NCBI GenBank assembly: GCA_965220305.1
Contig: OZ244817.1
Coordinates: 124,001-188,000, forward strand
DNA length: 64,000 nucleotides
DNA from: G965220305 sp965220305
Lineage (GTDB): Bacteria > Chloroflexota > Dehalococcoidia > Lucifugimonadales > UBA3495
Reading direction: 5' to 3'
Part shown: positions 6,803 to 15,188 of the stretch, one piece after another
Layout: the number at the start of each line of letters is the position of its first letter
How positions within the stretch are numbered: the stretch's first letter is position 1
Program-made: the position numbers and the translations under genes
Notes under the pieces: generated by a model
Seen by the model: only the letters and a program-made list of their open reading frames with translations
The model's database searches: none
Told to the model about the DNA's origin: nothing

Positions 6803-8015
6803 TACCGCCCAATAAGGCCCGGGACATGACGAACTTGTGAATCTCCGACGTGCCCCCGCCGATGCGAGCGTGGCGAAGTACGTGGTACCAATGGGGAATG
6901 GGCATGTCCAGGGTCTCCCCAATGCCGCCAAAGACCTGCATAATTTTGTCAATGCTTCGCCAGCCCCACTCCCCGGCGCAGTACTTCACCATCGAGGCCT
7001 CCACCCGCACGTCCTCACCGGCATCGGCCCGGGCGGCGGTCTCCCGGGTGACGGCCCGCAGGTTCATAATATCGATGTACACATCGGTGAGCATCCACTG
7101 GATGGCCTGCCGGTCGGCAATTGGCCTCCCGTAGGTGACCCGCTGCTTGGCCCAGTCGATAGCCATCTGGAGGGAACGGCTGAGGATTCCCAGGGCCATC
7201 GACCCCCGTAGCAGCCGGTCGTGGTGGACCAGCCACTTCTGCCCCAGGTTGAACCCGTACCCGACTTCCCCCAATACCTGGGTCTGAGGGACTCGCACGT
7301 TGTCCAGGTTGACGAAGAACTGCTGCGACCTGGTGGGTACAATCCAGGTACGAATGGGATCGAAGCTGAGCCCTGGCGTAGGGTTGTCTACGATGAACAT
7401 CGTAATGCCGCCCCGCTGCCTCTTTTCCGGGTCGTTGACCGCCTGCACCAGCAGGAAGTCCGCCGAAGCCGCCCCGGAGATGAACATCTTAGTGCCGTTG
7501 AGCACCCAGTCATCCCCGTCTCGAACTGCCCTGGCCTGCATCATGCCTCCGGGGTCGGACCCGGCTTCCGGTTCCGTCTGGGCGAAGGCGTAGTAGAGGT
7601 CGCCCTTGATGGCCGGATGGAGGTACTTCTCCTCCTGCTCCGGTGTGCATTCGCCGATTAGAAACATGGGCACCGGAGAAGTGGGAAGATGGACGATGCT
7701 TTTGTGTATTTCCTCTTCCACCACAACATGACCCAGCGCGCCCATACCGCCGCCCCCGTAATCCTCGGGAACGAAGGAAGTGTATATTCCCGTGTCCCGG
7801 GAAATCTGGTGCAGGCGGTCCCAATTCTCTTTGGGCAAAGTGCCCAAGATGCCGGGAACGGCCTCCAGGATGCCCCGGGGCGCTCCCTCCTGTTCTGCAC
7901 TCTCTTCCAGAGGGTGGGTGAGTGAATGGGCCTCCAGAGGCACACATTCTTCGGTCACGATTTGGCGGATGGTGTTCTTGAGAGCGTCTAGCTCTGGCGG
8001 TAGTCCCGGCTGCAC
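6783..8015 (-). CDS. Acyl-CoA dehydrogenase family protein
   Basis: FAD-dependent enzyme of 410 residues that would introduce a 2,3-double bond into an acyl-CoA. Family stretches seen are DYGGGGMGALG, YYAFAQTEPEAGSDP, VLNGTKMFISGA, RVTYGRPIADRQAIQ, and the C-terminal QVFGGIGETLDMPIPHWYHVLRHARIGGGTSEIHK regions. The position of the usual catalytic Glu near the C-terminus is not certain: PHWYHVLRHARIGGGTSE has no Glu at the classic medium-chain position. This resembles the Chloroflexota and actinobacterial FadE-like paralogues of unknown substrate. Start is GTG at 8015 with GGAGAG upstream. Monocistronic by spacing. Confidence 0.9.
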   Translation of the reverse strand: MQPGLPPELDALKNTIRQIVTEECVPLEAHSLTHPLEESAEQEGAPRGILEAVPGILGTLPKENWDRLHQISRDTGIYTSFVPEDYGGGGMGALGHVVVEEEIHKSIVHLPTSPVPMFLIGECTPEQEEKYLHPAIKGDLYYAFAQTEPEAGSDPGGMMQARAVRDGDDWVLNGTKMFISGAASADFLLVQAVNDPEKRQRGGITMFIVDNPTPGLSFDPIRTWIVPTRSQQFFVNLDNVRVPQTQVLGEVGYGFNLGQKWLVHHDRLLRGSMALGILSRSLQMAIDWAKQRVTYGRPIADRQAIQWMLTDVYIDIMNLRAVTRETAARADAGEDVRVEASMVKYCAGEWGWRSIDKIMQVFGGIGETLDMPIPHWYHVLRHARIGGGTSEIHKFVMSRALLGGRVSFQG

Positions 8016-8326
8016 TTCAGGCTCTCCAGTGGCGAATTGACGTGTGGGTAGGACTGAGACGGGCGACAGGATTAACTCCTAATTGGGAAAGGCGCCGCGT
8101 AACTTTTTGTCCCCGTAAGTAGGGCCAACCAAGTGACCGGCGAGCACTGGGCCACCCAATTCATTCTATACTCACGTAGGGGATAACGCCACAGAGGGCA
8201 GTCTGTGTCATGCAGTTCCCGTTCAGTTAACCCGGGCCTGGGGGCTTCCATTCCTGGGTCCCACCAGTCTGATGCCAAGGTTGGGGTCTTTCAAAAGTTA
8301 CAGCTCAAGCCTGCTTCCCTTCTCCC

Positions 8327-8366
8327 TGAGCTTGTCGGAGGGCCGGTCTGTGGTTCGACAGGCTCA
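8327..8366. repeat. REP-like hairpin (TGAGCTTGTCGGA / TTCGACAGGCTCA)
   Basis: TGAGCTTGTCGGA at 8327-8339 pairs with TTCGACAGGCTCA at 8354-8366 with two mismatches. The same sequence type is widely dispersed between genes in environmental Chloroflexota. The surrounding intergenic stretch 8016-8516 holds the acyl-CoA dehydrogenase upstream region on one side and the selA leader on the other; I see no gene in it. Confidence 0.6.
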
Positions 8367-8516
8367 CCATGAGCGGTCTGCTAAGCGCACGTGAGCGGTG
8401 TGTTAAGGGGAATTGAACAACCCTGCTGGCAGGGCGGTGACTGGCCCGGGGAAAACAGCTTTCGTGTTAAAATGAAGCGGATTTCCGAGCGGTAGTGGAA
8501 TCGCAGAAGGGTTGAG

Positions 8517-9881
8517 ATGCAGTTCAGGAACATCCCCAGCGTGGACAGTGTTATGGGGTCCCAATCCCTGGCCGACCTGGTATCCTTATATCGCCGCGAT
8601 TGGATGGTCGGGTTGGTGCGCCAGGCCCTGGAACAGGCCCGGGGCCAGGTGCGTCAGGGAGCCTCCGCTCCCCTATTGGAAGATGTAGCTGAGACCGTCC
8701 GCCGGGCAGTCGACGATGTGGTCAGGCCCAGCCCACAGCCGGTTATCAATGCCACCGGCGTAATCGTTCACACCAACCTGGGCCGGGCCCCCTTGAGCCG
8801 GGCGGCCACCGAGGCGGCGACCGCCGCCGCCCTGGGGTACAGCGACCTGGAAATCGACCTCGATACCGGACGCCGAGGCTCGCGGCAAGCCCAACTCCAG
8901 GGGGTGTTGCGGCAATTGACCGGCGCCGAGGCTGCCTTGGTGGTCAACAACAACGCATCCGCTCTTCTCTTGGGGCTTTCAGCCCTGGCCGTGGGTAAGG
9001 AGGTTGTTGTTTCCCGGGGGGAAGCGGTGGAGATTGGTGGTGGCTTCCGCATTCCCGATGTGCTGCGTCAGAGCGGCGCGGTCTTGGTTGACGTGGGGAC
9101 GACCAATCGTACCTACGCCAGGGACTACGAGGATGCCATGACCGATAACACCGGGGCGTTCCTCAAGGCGCACGCCAGTAATTTTCGGGTCGAAGGGTTC
9201 ACCGCCGAAGTGGGGGCGCAGGAACTGGTTGAATTGGGACGGCAGCAAGGCGTCCCAGTTTTGCACGACGTGGGTAGCGGGGCCCTGCTGGAGACGGAGA
9301 AATACGGCTTGGCCCACGAACCCACACCCCAGGAGAGCATTGCCGCCGGGGTGGGCCTGGTCTTCTTCTCGGGGGACAAGCTCCTGGGCGGGCCTCAGGC
9401 CGGAATCGTGGTCGGCCAGCGTGAGCTGGTACAGCGGTTGGAGCGCCACCCCTTGGCCCGCGCAGTGAGAATTGACAAGATGAGCTTGGCCAGCCTCACC
9501 GTAACCTTAGTCCATTACCTGCACCAGGAAGCGGAGAGGGAAATCCCCGTTTGGCGGATGATTTCAACTCCGGCGGAAGCGATCAAACAGCGGGCCCTGG
9601 GTTGGCGGGCCACCTTGGAGGGCCCGTCAGAAGTGGAAGCCAGCCGCTCTGCCATCGGGGGAGGCAGCCTCCCCGGCGAGACTCTTCCCTCTTGGGTGCT
9701 GGCATTGCCCGGCGACAAAGTAGCCGGGGGGCCCCAAGCTATAATGCGGCGTCTGCGGGAAAACCATCGCCCGATAATAGGGCGCGTGGAGAATGACCAG
9801 GTACTCTTGGACCCGCGCACCGTCCTTCCCGAGGACGAGACCCACCTGTTGGCTGGGTTGAGCAAAGCCGTTGCCGCGTAA
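8517..9881 (+). CDS. selA: L-seryl-tRNA(Sec) selenium transferase
   Basis: PLP enzyme that converts seryl-tRNA(Sec) to selenocysteinyl-tRNA(Sec) using selenophosphate. The 454-residue length is typical. Diagnostic stretches are INATGVIVHTNLGRAPLS (about residues 80-97), YSDLEIDLDTGRRGSRQ, ALVVNNNASALLL, GGGFRIPDVL, VDVGTTNRTYA and FFSGDKLLGGPQAGI, in which Lys288 is the predicted PLP lysine. The short N-terminal SelA domain (RNIPSVDSVM) is present. ATG at 8517 follows AGAAGGG. selB and selD are not in the window, but a tRNA-Sec gene is present at 53761-53857, so the pathway is likely functional. Confidence 0.97.
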   Translation: MQFRNIPSVDSVMGSQSLADLVSLYRRDWMVGLVRQALEQARGQVRQGASAPLLEDVAETVRRAVDDVVRPSPQPVINATGVIVHTNLGRAPLSRAATEAATAAALGYSDLEIDLDTGRRGSRQAQLQGVLRQLTGAEAALVVNNNASALLLGLSALAVGKEVVVSRGEAVEIGGGFRIPDVLRQSGAVLVDVGTTNRTYARDYEDAMTDNTGAFLKAHASNFRVEGFTAEVGAQELVELGRQQGVPVLHDVGSGALLETEKYGLAHEPTPQESIAAGVGLVFFSGDKLLGGPQAGIVVGQRELVQRLERHPLARAVRIDKMSLASLTVTLVHYLHQEAEREIPVWRMISTPAEAIKQRALGWRATLEGPSEVEASRSAIGGGSLPGETLPSWVLALPGDKVAGGPQAIMRRLRENHRPIIGRVENDQVLLDPRTVLPEDETHLLAGLSKAVAA

Positions 9882-9936
9882 GGTGGTACCTCGGCGCTGA
9901 AGAATAAATTGGGATGGCGGGCACTGGAGCAATAGA

Positions 9937-10695
9937 GTGACGGACTATCTTCTGGTTCACGGGGCAGGTCAAGGGGCGTGGTCTTGGGGAAAGGTGTGGG
10001 GCTATATGACGGCGCCCGTCGAGCACCCGCCCCGGCTGTATACCCGTCCCCGGGCTGACCGGGTGTTCCTCCTGGACCTGCCGGGTCACGGTGGTGACGC
10101 CGATGGCGATACGGGAACGGTATTGTTGGATGAGTGTGTCCACTCCATCACCCGCGCTGTGGAAAGGCAAAGTCTGGGAGACCTGGTGATGGTGGGCCAC
10201 AGCTTTGCCGGGCCGTTGATTATGCAGGCGGCGGCGCAGCTAACCCAGCCTCCCAAGAGGTTGGTCTTGGTGGCCGGAGTAGTGCCGGAAGACGGCAAGG
10301 ACATGCTGGCCGCCTTGCCCCGGAACATTCGGCACTCCTACAAGCTACTGGCGTTGCTGAGCAAACTCTCCGGTCGGGACTTGAAGGTCCCCAAGCCGGC
10401 GATTGACCGCTATCTCTGCAACGGCATGGACGCCATGGAAATAGTGCAATTGGTCGGGTACTTTGGCCCGCTGCCTACCAAAGTGCTGTCCAGCAAGTTG
10501 TCCCTGGGAAGCCTGGAAATCCCCTGCCCGGTCAGTTACGTGGTTTTAACCGACGACAGACTCCTGCCCGCCGACGTACAGCGACAGATGGCGGCGCGGA
10601 TTGCCAATGTGGAAATCGTCGAACTGGAGTCGTGCCACCAGGCCATGCTTTCCAAGCCAAGAGAGTTGGCCGATATGCTGCTGGATTACGCCTAG
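9937..10695 (+). CDS. Alpha/beta hydrolase (esterase / hydroxynitrile lyase-like)
   Basis: A 252-residue single-domain alpha/beta hydrolase. LLVHGAGQGAWSW (oxyanion region), LLDLPGHGGD, MVGHSFAG (nucleophile Ser about residue 89), VLTDDRLLP (acid Asp about residue 206) and ELESCHQAMLSKP (His about residue 232) give a complete triad. The pattern resembles the EstC / plant methylesterase and hydroxynitrile-lyase branch; the substrate is unknown. Start is GTG at 9937 with GGAG seven bases upstream. The stop TAG (10693-10695) lies inside the CTAG target duplication of the second IS701-like copy, so the gene is intact although the IS abuts it. It lies 55 bases after selA, possibly in the same transcript. 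Confidence 0.85.
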   Translation: MTDYLLVHGAGQGAWSWGKVWGYMTAPVEHPPRLYTRPRADRVFLLDLPGHGGDADGDTGTVLLDECVHSITRAVERQSLGDLVMVGHSFAGPLIMQAAAQLTQPPKRLVLVAGVVPEDGKDMLAALPRNIRHSYKLLALLSKLSGRDLKVPKPAIDRYLCNGMDAMEIVQLVGYFGPLPTKVLSSKLSLGSLEIPCPVSYVVLTDDRLLPADVQRQMAARIANVEIVELESCHQAMLSKPRELADMLLDYA

Positions 10696-10697
10696 TA

Positions 10698-10903
10698 CTA
10701 CAGTTGCAGATATGTGGTGAGGAGTTTCAGGCGGCGTCGGTAATGACAGCGCCGGGCCGTTGCTTGGTGCCGCCGTCTCCACTGAGACCACCGCAGCACT
10801 GATTCGTCCGTAGGGTGGTGTCTCCATATCAGCCGGTAGAGTAACCGCCGAACCTCGGGCACCGTCAGCGGTATCAGCCTTTCCTCCAAACTGGGGCAGC
10901 CCC
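10698..10903 (-). CDS. IS701 transposase C-terminal extension in the -1 frame, copy 2
   Basis: Same as in copy 1: the -1 frame carries LIPLTVPEVRR and the basic RRRHQATARRCHYRRR end, and its TAG stop is inside the terminal inverted repeat (10698-10700). It would be joined to the zero frame by slippage at 10901-10907. Confidence 0.7.
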
Positions 10904-12061
10904 CTTTTCTCCCAGACGTCCCGGCGACGATGCCTGGCGCCGTACCACCGCCAGGTAGGCGTGGGCCAGCATCGCCAGGGTGATGTGCCGGTACCAGCCG
11001 TCCCACCGGCGCACCTCGTATTGGTCCAGTCCCACCTGTCCCTTGGCCTCCTCAAAGCATTCCTCAATGGCCCACCGGGTTCCGGCCACCCGCACCAGTT
11101 CCTCCAGGGCTGTTCCCGTCGGGCCGTAGCACACGTAGTAGGCCAGTTCCTCGGGCTTGGCCACGCTGCGCCGGGCCAGCAGCCAGTACCCCTTGCCAGG
11201 TTCTCTCAGGGGCCGAATATCCACCAAGGCCCAGTCGTAGACCCGAGGACCCTTGGCCCCATCACCGGCGCTCAGCCGGACCCAGCCCGACTCTTCAACC
11301 CCAGACGCCAGCCGGTCAGCCCGCACTTGGCGCGGACCCTGGTCCGTCCCAGCCCACAACTTCTCATTGCTCTTGATGGCCAGCACGTGAGGAACGTCCC
11401 GCCGCTCCAGCCACAGCCGCAGGTTGCGGTCATTGCCGTAGACCTCGTCCCCGGTGGCCCAGCCGAAGGGGACTCCCGACTCCACCGCCCGTTCCAGCAT
11501 CCGCCGGGCCAGTTGCGGCTTGGTGCGAAACGCCACTTGCTCCGGCACGCCAGCCTCCTCCCGGCGTTCCTGGTCATCGGCCCACACCTGAGGCAGGTAA
11601 AGCTCCCGGTCCAGCAGGGTCCTCCCCTTGGCAGTAGCGTAGGTCAAGAATACCCCAATCTGGCAGTTCTCGATCCGTCCCGCCGTGCCGCTGTACTGAC
11701 GCTGCACCCCCACAGACTTGTTGCCCTTCTTCAGAAACCCAGTCTCGTCCACCACCAACACCCCGTTGGCGTCGCCCAGGTGCTCCACCACGTAGTCCCT
11801 GAGATCATCGCGAACCAGGTCCGCGTCCCAAATGTAGGTTGACAGCAGATGCTGCACCCCATAGGGTGTGGCGTCCCCGGCCTGCTCCGCCAGTTGCCAG
11901 CCGTTCTTGCGCTCCACCGGACTGAGCAGCCCTTTCAGATAGTCCAGCGATCGTCGACGTGGTTCGGGACGCCGGAACCGCCCCGCAATGCACTCGTGTA
12001 CCCGGTCGATACCCTCAGCCCACCGGGCGACCTCTGCCACCCCATCCCCATGCACTGCCAC
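10874..12061 (-). CDS. IS701 family transposase (zero-frame product, copy 2)
   Basis: Identical to the 395-residue transposase of copy 1, with the same DDE landmarks (VVDETGF, ATGDEVYGND, RWAIEECFEEAKG) and the same early zero-frame stop. The slippery heptamer A AAG GGG lies at 10901-10907. Because this copy carries the same frame break, the break existed before the most recent transposition. Confidence 0.93.
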   Translation of the reverse strand: MAVHGDGVAEVARWAEGIDRVHECIAGRFRRPEPRRRSLDYLKGLLSPVERKNGWQLAEQAGDATPYGVQHLLSTYIWDADLVRDDLRDYVVEHLGDANGVLVVDETGFLKKGNKSVGVQRQYSGTAGRIENCQIGVFLTYATAKGRTLLDRELYLPQVWADDQERREEAGVPEQVAFRTKPQLARRMLERAVESGVPFGWATGDEVYGNDRNLRLWLERRDVPHVLAIKSNEKLWAGTDQGPRQVRADRLASGVEESGWVRLSAGDGAKGPRVYDWALVDIRPLREPGKGYWLLARRSVAKPEELAYYVCYGPTGTALEELVRVAGTRWAIEECFEEAKGQVGLDQYEVRRWDGWYRHITLAMLAHAYLAVVRRQASSPGRLGEKGAAPVWRKG

Positions 12062-12210
12062 AGCCTCACCTCACCACCCGTTGATTGCCCCAATCCTAGT
12101 CGTTTTCAATCTGCAACTGTAGTACTAGCGCGGAAGTCGTTGGCAGCGGCCAAACAGCCCTTAGAGCCGCCGACGCTTTCGATGACTTTCTCGCCACCGT
12201 CCAAACGCCC

Positions 12211-12375
12211 CCAGGGCAAACGCATTCTAATTTGAAGCCACAAACTGGCAGAAATATTTTGCGAGAATCGGCTCCGGCTTGAGCGATTCGGAAAAATTCC
12301 AAGCAAGAGTTGCGTCGGTTGCCCAATGATAAAGGTTCAACCGCAACCTCCGATTTTAGAATGCGTTTGCCCTGC
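12211..12375. mobile_element. Small non-autonomous element (MITE-like), member 1
   Basis: A 165-base non-coding segment with long terminal inverted repeats. The left end CCAGGGCAAACGCATTCTAA (12211-12230) matches the complement of the right end (12356-12375) at 19 of 20 positions. It is flanked by a perfect 8-base direct repeat AAACGCCC (12203-12210 and 12376-12383). A second segment with nearly the same terminal repeat and its own 8-base duplication is at 31574-31764. No open frame was recognised inside. It lies between the IS701-like copy 2 and the endonuclease Q-like gene and may contain that gene's leader or promoter. Confidence 0.75.
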
Positions 12376-12428
12376 AAACGCCCCCGCTCCGCCCACGGGC
12401 CGTCTCGGAAGTATGCTAGACTGGGCCC

Positions 12429-13646
12429 GTGAGCTTCGTAGCCGACCTGCATCTGCACTCGTCCTATGCCTATGCCACCAGCAAAGCATTGACTTTGGAG
12501 AACCTGGCGGCTTGGGCGCAGTTGAAGGGTATCGACCTGCTGGCAACCGCCGACTTCACCCACCCCGTGTGGTTTGAAGAGTTGCGGCAGAAACTTACCC
12601 CCGTATCCGATGGCTTGTATTCCTTCCAGGGAACTAACTTTGTTCTGGGGACCGAGGTTAGCTGCGTCTTTTCCCAGGGAGGGAGGTCGCGGCGGGTCCA
12701 CGTTCTGATTTTCGCCCCCGGATTGGACACCGTTGCCCGGCTCAACGAGAAACTTTCCCACCACGGAAAGCTGGAACCCGATGGGCGTCCCACTTTGGGC
12801 CTGTCAGCGCGGGACTTAACCGCCTTGACGTTGGACACCGACCCGCAGTGCCTCATAATTCCTGCCCACGTCTGGACTCCCTGGTACGGGATGTATGGCT
12901 CCAAGTCCGGGTTCGACCGCTTGGAAGAGTGCTTTCTGGACATGGCTCCCCACGTCCACGCCATCGAAACTGGACTATCCAGTGACCCGGCGATGAACTG
13001 GTCGGTAGCCGAGCTTACGAACAAGACGATAGTGTCCTTTTCCGATGCCCATTCCCTGCCCAAGTTGGCCCGGGAATTGACCGTTTTTGATGGTGACGTT
13101 GGCTATTCGGAGTTGGTCGGGTGCTTGTTGGAGAACCGCGTAGCTTACACCGTGGAGTTTTACCCGGAAGAAGGCAAGTATCATTTTGATGGTCACCGCA
13201 AGTGCGGCGTCAGCCTCTCGCCCGACGAAACCGCGCGCCAGGGAGAGCGGTGCCCGGTCTGTGGCCGGCCGTTAACCCTGGGGGTGTGGCATCGTACCAA
13301 GACCTTGTCCGGCAAGGTGGAGTTGGCAGTAGCACGCGACTCCGATGGGTTCATCCGCTCCCGGGATGGAAGACCTCCCTTCGTACGCCTTATTCCCTTG
13401 CAGGAAATAATCTCCGAAGTAAGGGGAAACACCGTGGGCAGTCAAAGGGTCCAAAGAGAGTATCACCGCATTGTTGGGGATTTGGGCAGCGAATTGCGGG
13501 CGTTGCTCCTGGCTGACGCCCAGGCGTTGGTGGACTGTGCTGGTGAGGATATTGCCCGCGGGGTCATCCAATCTCGGATGGGGGAGGTGGTCGTGGAGCC
13601 GGGGTACGACGGGGTATTCGGAAAGGTCACCCTTCCCACGCCTTAA
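12429..13646 (+). CDS. Endonuclease Q-like PHP-domain protein
   Basis: A 405-residue protein with an N-terminal PHP phosphoesterase domain (ADLHLHSSYAYATSKALTLE; TADFTHP; GTEVSCVF; HVLIFAP; IPAHVWTPWYGMYG; FSDAHSLPKL). A zinc-binding segment follows at about residues 255-285 (HRKCGVSLSP and RCPVCGRPL). This architecture matches endonuclease Q, which cleaves 5' to deaminated bases (uracil, hypoxanthine) or abasic sites in DNA repair. EndoQ is best known from Thermococcales and a few bacteria. Older annotations call the family TIGR00375 or helicase-like, but no helicase motif is visible. The start is GTG at 12429, seven bases after a TAGACT hexamer, so the mRNA may be nearly leaderless. Confidence 0.85.
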   Translation: MSFVADLHLHSSYAYATSKALTLENLAAWAQLKGIDLLATADFTHPVWFEELRQKLTPVSDGLYSFQGTNFVLGTEVSCVFSQGGRSRRVHVLIFAPGLDTVARLNEKLSHHGKLEPDGRPTLGLSARDLTALTLDTDPQCLIIPAHVWTPWYGMYGSKSGFDRLEECFLDMAPHVHAIETGLSSDPAMNWSVAELTNKTIVSFSDAHSLPKLARELTVFDGDVGYSELVGCLLENRVAYTVEFYPEEGKYHFDGHRKCGVSLSPDETARQGERCPVCGRPLTLGVWHRTKTLSGKVELAVARDSDGFIRSRDGRPPFVRLIPLQEIISEVRGNTVGSQRVQREYHRIVGDLGSELRALLLADAQALVDCAGEDIARGVIQSRMGEVVVEPGYDGVFGKVTLPTP

Positions 13647-13727
13647 CGTTGAGTGCCCCGTTTGTCGGCAAGTATTGGGAACACTTTGCTGGAACCTATT
13701 TCGGGCAGCCCGGCCCGTTCCCGCCTT

Positions 13728-13757
13728 TTGTTAAACCCAACGCGCCTGTGCTAAAAT
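13728..13757 (+). promoter_or_regulatory. Sigma-70-type promoter upstream of rimI
   Basis: TTGTTA (13728-13733) and TAAAAT (13752-13757) are separated by 18 bases, and the predicted transcription start is about 25 bases before the ATG at 13789. Confidence 0.55.
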
Positions 13758-13788
13758 GGCTCCCAAATTGGGTGGAATTAGTCGCTCT

Positions 13789-14442
13789 ATGGAAATTGCG
13801 CTACGGCGTTTGCGCCCTGAAGATGTCACTCAAGTAGCCGAAATCGAACGGGAAGCCTTTGCTCCCCTGGGTATTGGCACACCTTTCAAGCGGGAGCTCA
13901 ACAACCGCTACGCCCGTTATCTGGTTGCCTACGACCGCGAACAGGTGTCTGAAGAGCCGACGGTAGAGGCCAAACCAGAGGAGCGCCCCGCAGACTCGTC
14001 CCTATGGGGGCGAATGGTCCGTGGGATGCACAGTGCGGTCAAGCGGGACCCTGGAGTCCCTCCCAGGTCCGACATTGCCGGGTACGTGGGCATCTGGTTC
14101 CAGGGCAACGAGGCCCATATAACCGAAATTGCTGTCCGGGAAGACCTGCGGGGACAGGGTATTGGGGAACTGCTCCTCATTGGCTCCGTGCGCACAGCCA
14201 TTGAACACGGTTCCGCGGTTCTGACTTTGGAAGCGCGCGTCTCCAATTTCATCGCCCAGAGGCTGTACGAAAAATACTCCTTTAAGTCAGCCGGCATCCG
14301 CAAGGGGTATTACTCCGATAACCGGGAAGATGCGGTTATCATGACCACCAGCCCAATTCACAGCGCCGATTATCAGCGCATGTTCCAGGAATTGCAGGAG
14401 GCTTATCTCGCCAGGTGGCGGGAAATCTGCATGGAACAGTAA
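13789..14442 (+). CDS. GNAT family N-acetyltransferase (RimI-like)
   Basis: A 217-residue GNAT protein. The acetyl-CoA site is visible as ITEIAVREDLRGQGIGELLL (motif A, R-x-x-G-x-G), followed by LEARVSNFIAQRLYEKYSFK and GYYSDNREDAVIMTT, which strongly resembles RimI, the N-terminal alanine acetyltransferase of ribosomal protein S18. An insertion of about 50 residues (roughly 47-95) separates the N-terminal strand from the core and is not usual for RimI, so another protein substrate is possible. ATG at 13789 is preferred to the in-frame ATG at 13756 because the latter overlaps the -10 hexamer and the family begins at IALRRLRPEDV. Confidence 0.8.
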   Translation: MEIALRRLRPEDVTQVAEIEREAFAPLGIGTPFKRELNNRYARYLVAYDREQVSEEPTVEAKPEERPADSSLWGRMVRGMHSAVKRDPGVPPRSDIAGYVGIWFQGNEAHITEIAVREDLRGQGIGELLLIGSVRTAIEHGSAVLTLEARVSNFIAQRLYEKYSFKSAGIRKGYYSDNREDAVIMTTSPIHSADYQRMFQELQEAYLARWREICMEQ

Positions 14443-14517
14443 CCGGCTTTGACTAGATAGTAACCGGAGGCTGTCGGAATGCGAGGCAGCGGCCCTGCAA
14501 TTCCGTTAAAGGTGTAG

Positions 14518-14546
14518 TTGACCCGTCAAGTCCCCCTTGATAGAAT
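14518..14546 (+). promoter_or_regulatory. Sigma-70-type promoter of the coaE operon
   Basis: TTGACC (14518-14523) and TAGAAT (14541-14546) are separated by 17 bases and lie about 30 bases upstream of the coaE start codon. Confidence 0.65.
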
Positions 14547-14576
14547 GGCTCAGGCGTTACGGAGACAGGGAGTTAC

Positions 14577-15188
14577 ATGTTTGTTGTCGGCTTGACTGGC
14601 GGCATTGGCGCTGGAAAGAGCGAGGTTGCCAGAATGCTACAGGAACTGGGAGCGGCGCTAATCAACGCCGACCAGGTTGGGCACGAGGCTTACACTCCCC
14701 ACTCCGAGCCGTGGCAAGCAGTTGTGGAAGCCTTCGGCGAAGGCATACTCCAGCCCGACGGGCAGATAAATCGGCGAGAGCTGGGGGGCATAGTCTTCAG
14801 CGATCCCGAGAAATTGGCGCTTCTCAACGGGATAATGCACCCGCGAATGGCCCGAATGGTCGCCGAGCGGATTGAGGAGTACCGGCGAAAAGGGCAAGGC
14901 GTCGTGGTGGTGGAGGCAGCGGTGCTCTTTGAAGCCGGCTGGGAAAGCCTGGTTGACGAGGTCTGGACTACTGAATCGCCGGTAGAATCCGTGGTCGCCC
15001 GCTTGAAGGAGCGCAACGGCCTGAGCGAAGAAGAAGTCAGAAAGCGCATCGACTCCCAATTGTCCGCCGAGGAACGTAAGTCCCGGGCAAATGTCGTAGT
15101 CGAGAACGCCGGAGAGCTACCCGCCTTGGAGAGCGTGGTCAAGGCCCTGTGGAATACTAGAGTCAAAGGAAAGGTTGAGCAGAGATAA
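14577..15188 (+). CDS. coaE: Dephospho-CoA kinase
   Basis: Phosphorylates the 3'-hydroxyl of dephospho-CoA, the last step of coenzyme A synthesis. The 203-residue protein has the P-loop GLTGGIGAGKS (residues 5-15), INADQVGHEAY, the LNGIMHPRM lid region and VVEAAVLFEAGW. ATG at 14577 follows a GGGAG. Its stop codon overlaps the start of the AAA ATPase gene by one base (TAATG), so the four genes from here to 19954 form one translationally linked operon. Confidence 0.96.
   Translation: MFVVGLTGGIGAGKSEVARMLQELGAALINADQVGHEAYTPHSEPWQAVVEAFGEGILQPDGQINRRELGGIVFSDPEKLALLNGIMHPRMARMVAERIEEYRRKGQGVVVVEAAVLFEAGWESLVDEVWTTESPVESVVARLKERNGLSEEEVRKRIDSQLSAEERKSRANVVVENAGELPALESVVKALWNTRVKGKVEQR

Larger units (their letters stand above)
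10696..12124 (-). mobile_element. IS701-like insertion sequence, copy 2
   Basis: Same 1429-base length, orientation and 16-base terminal inverted repeats as the copy at 3246-4674. Flanking direct repeat is CTAG (10692-10695 and 12125-12128). Compared by eye and through all open frames, the two copies look identical. The insertion point falls exactly on the stop codon of the upstream hydrolase gene and regenerates it. Confidence 0.95.

Noticed and set aside
8072..8278. Small minus-strand frame (68 codons) upstream of the acyl-CoA dehydrogenase
   Set aside because: No ribosome binding site, no recognisable motif, and it overlaps the likely promoter region.
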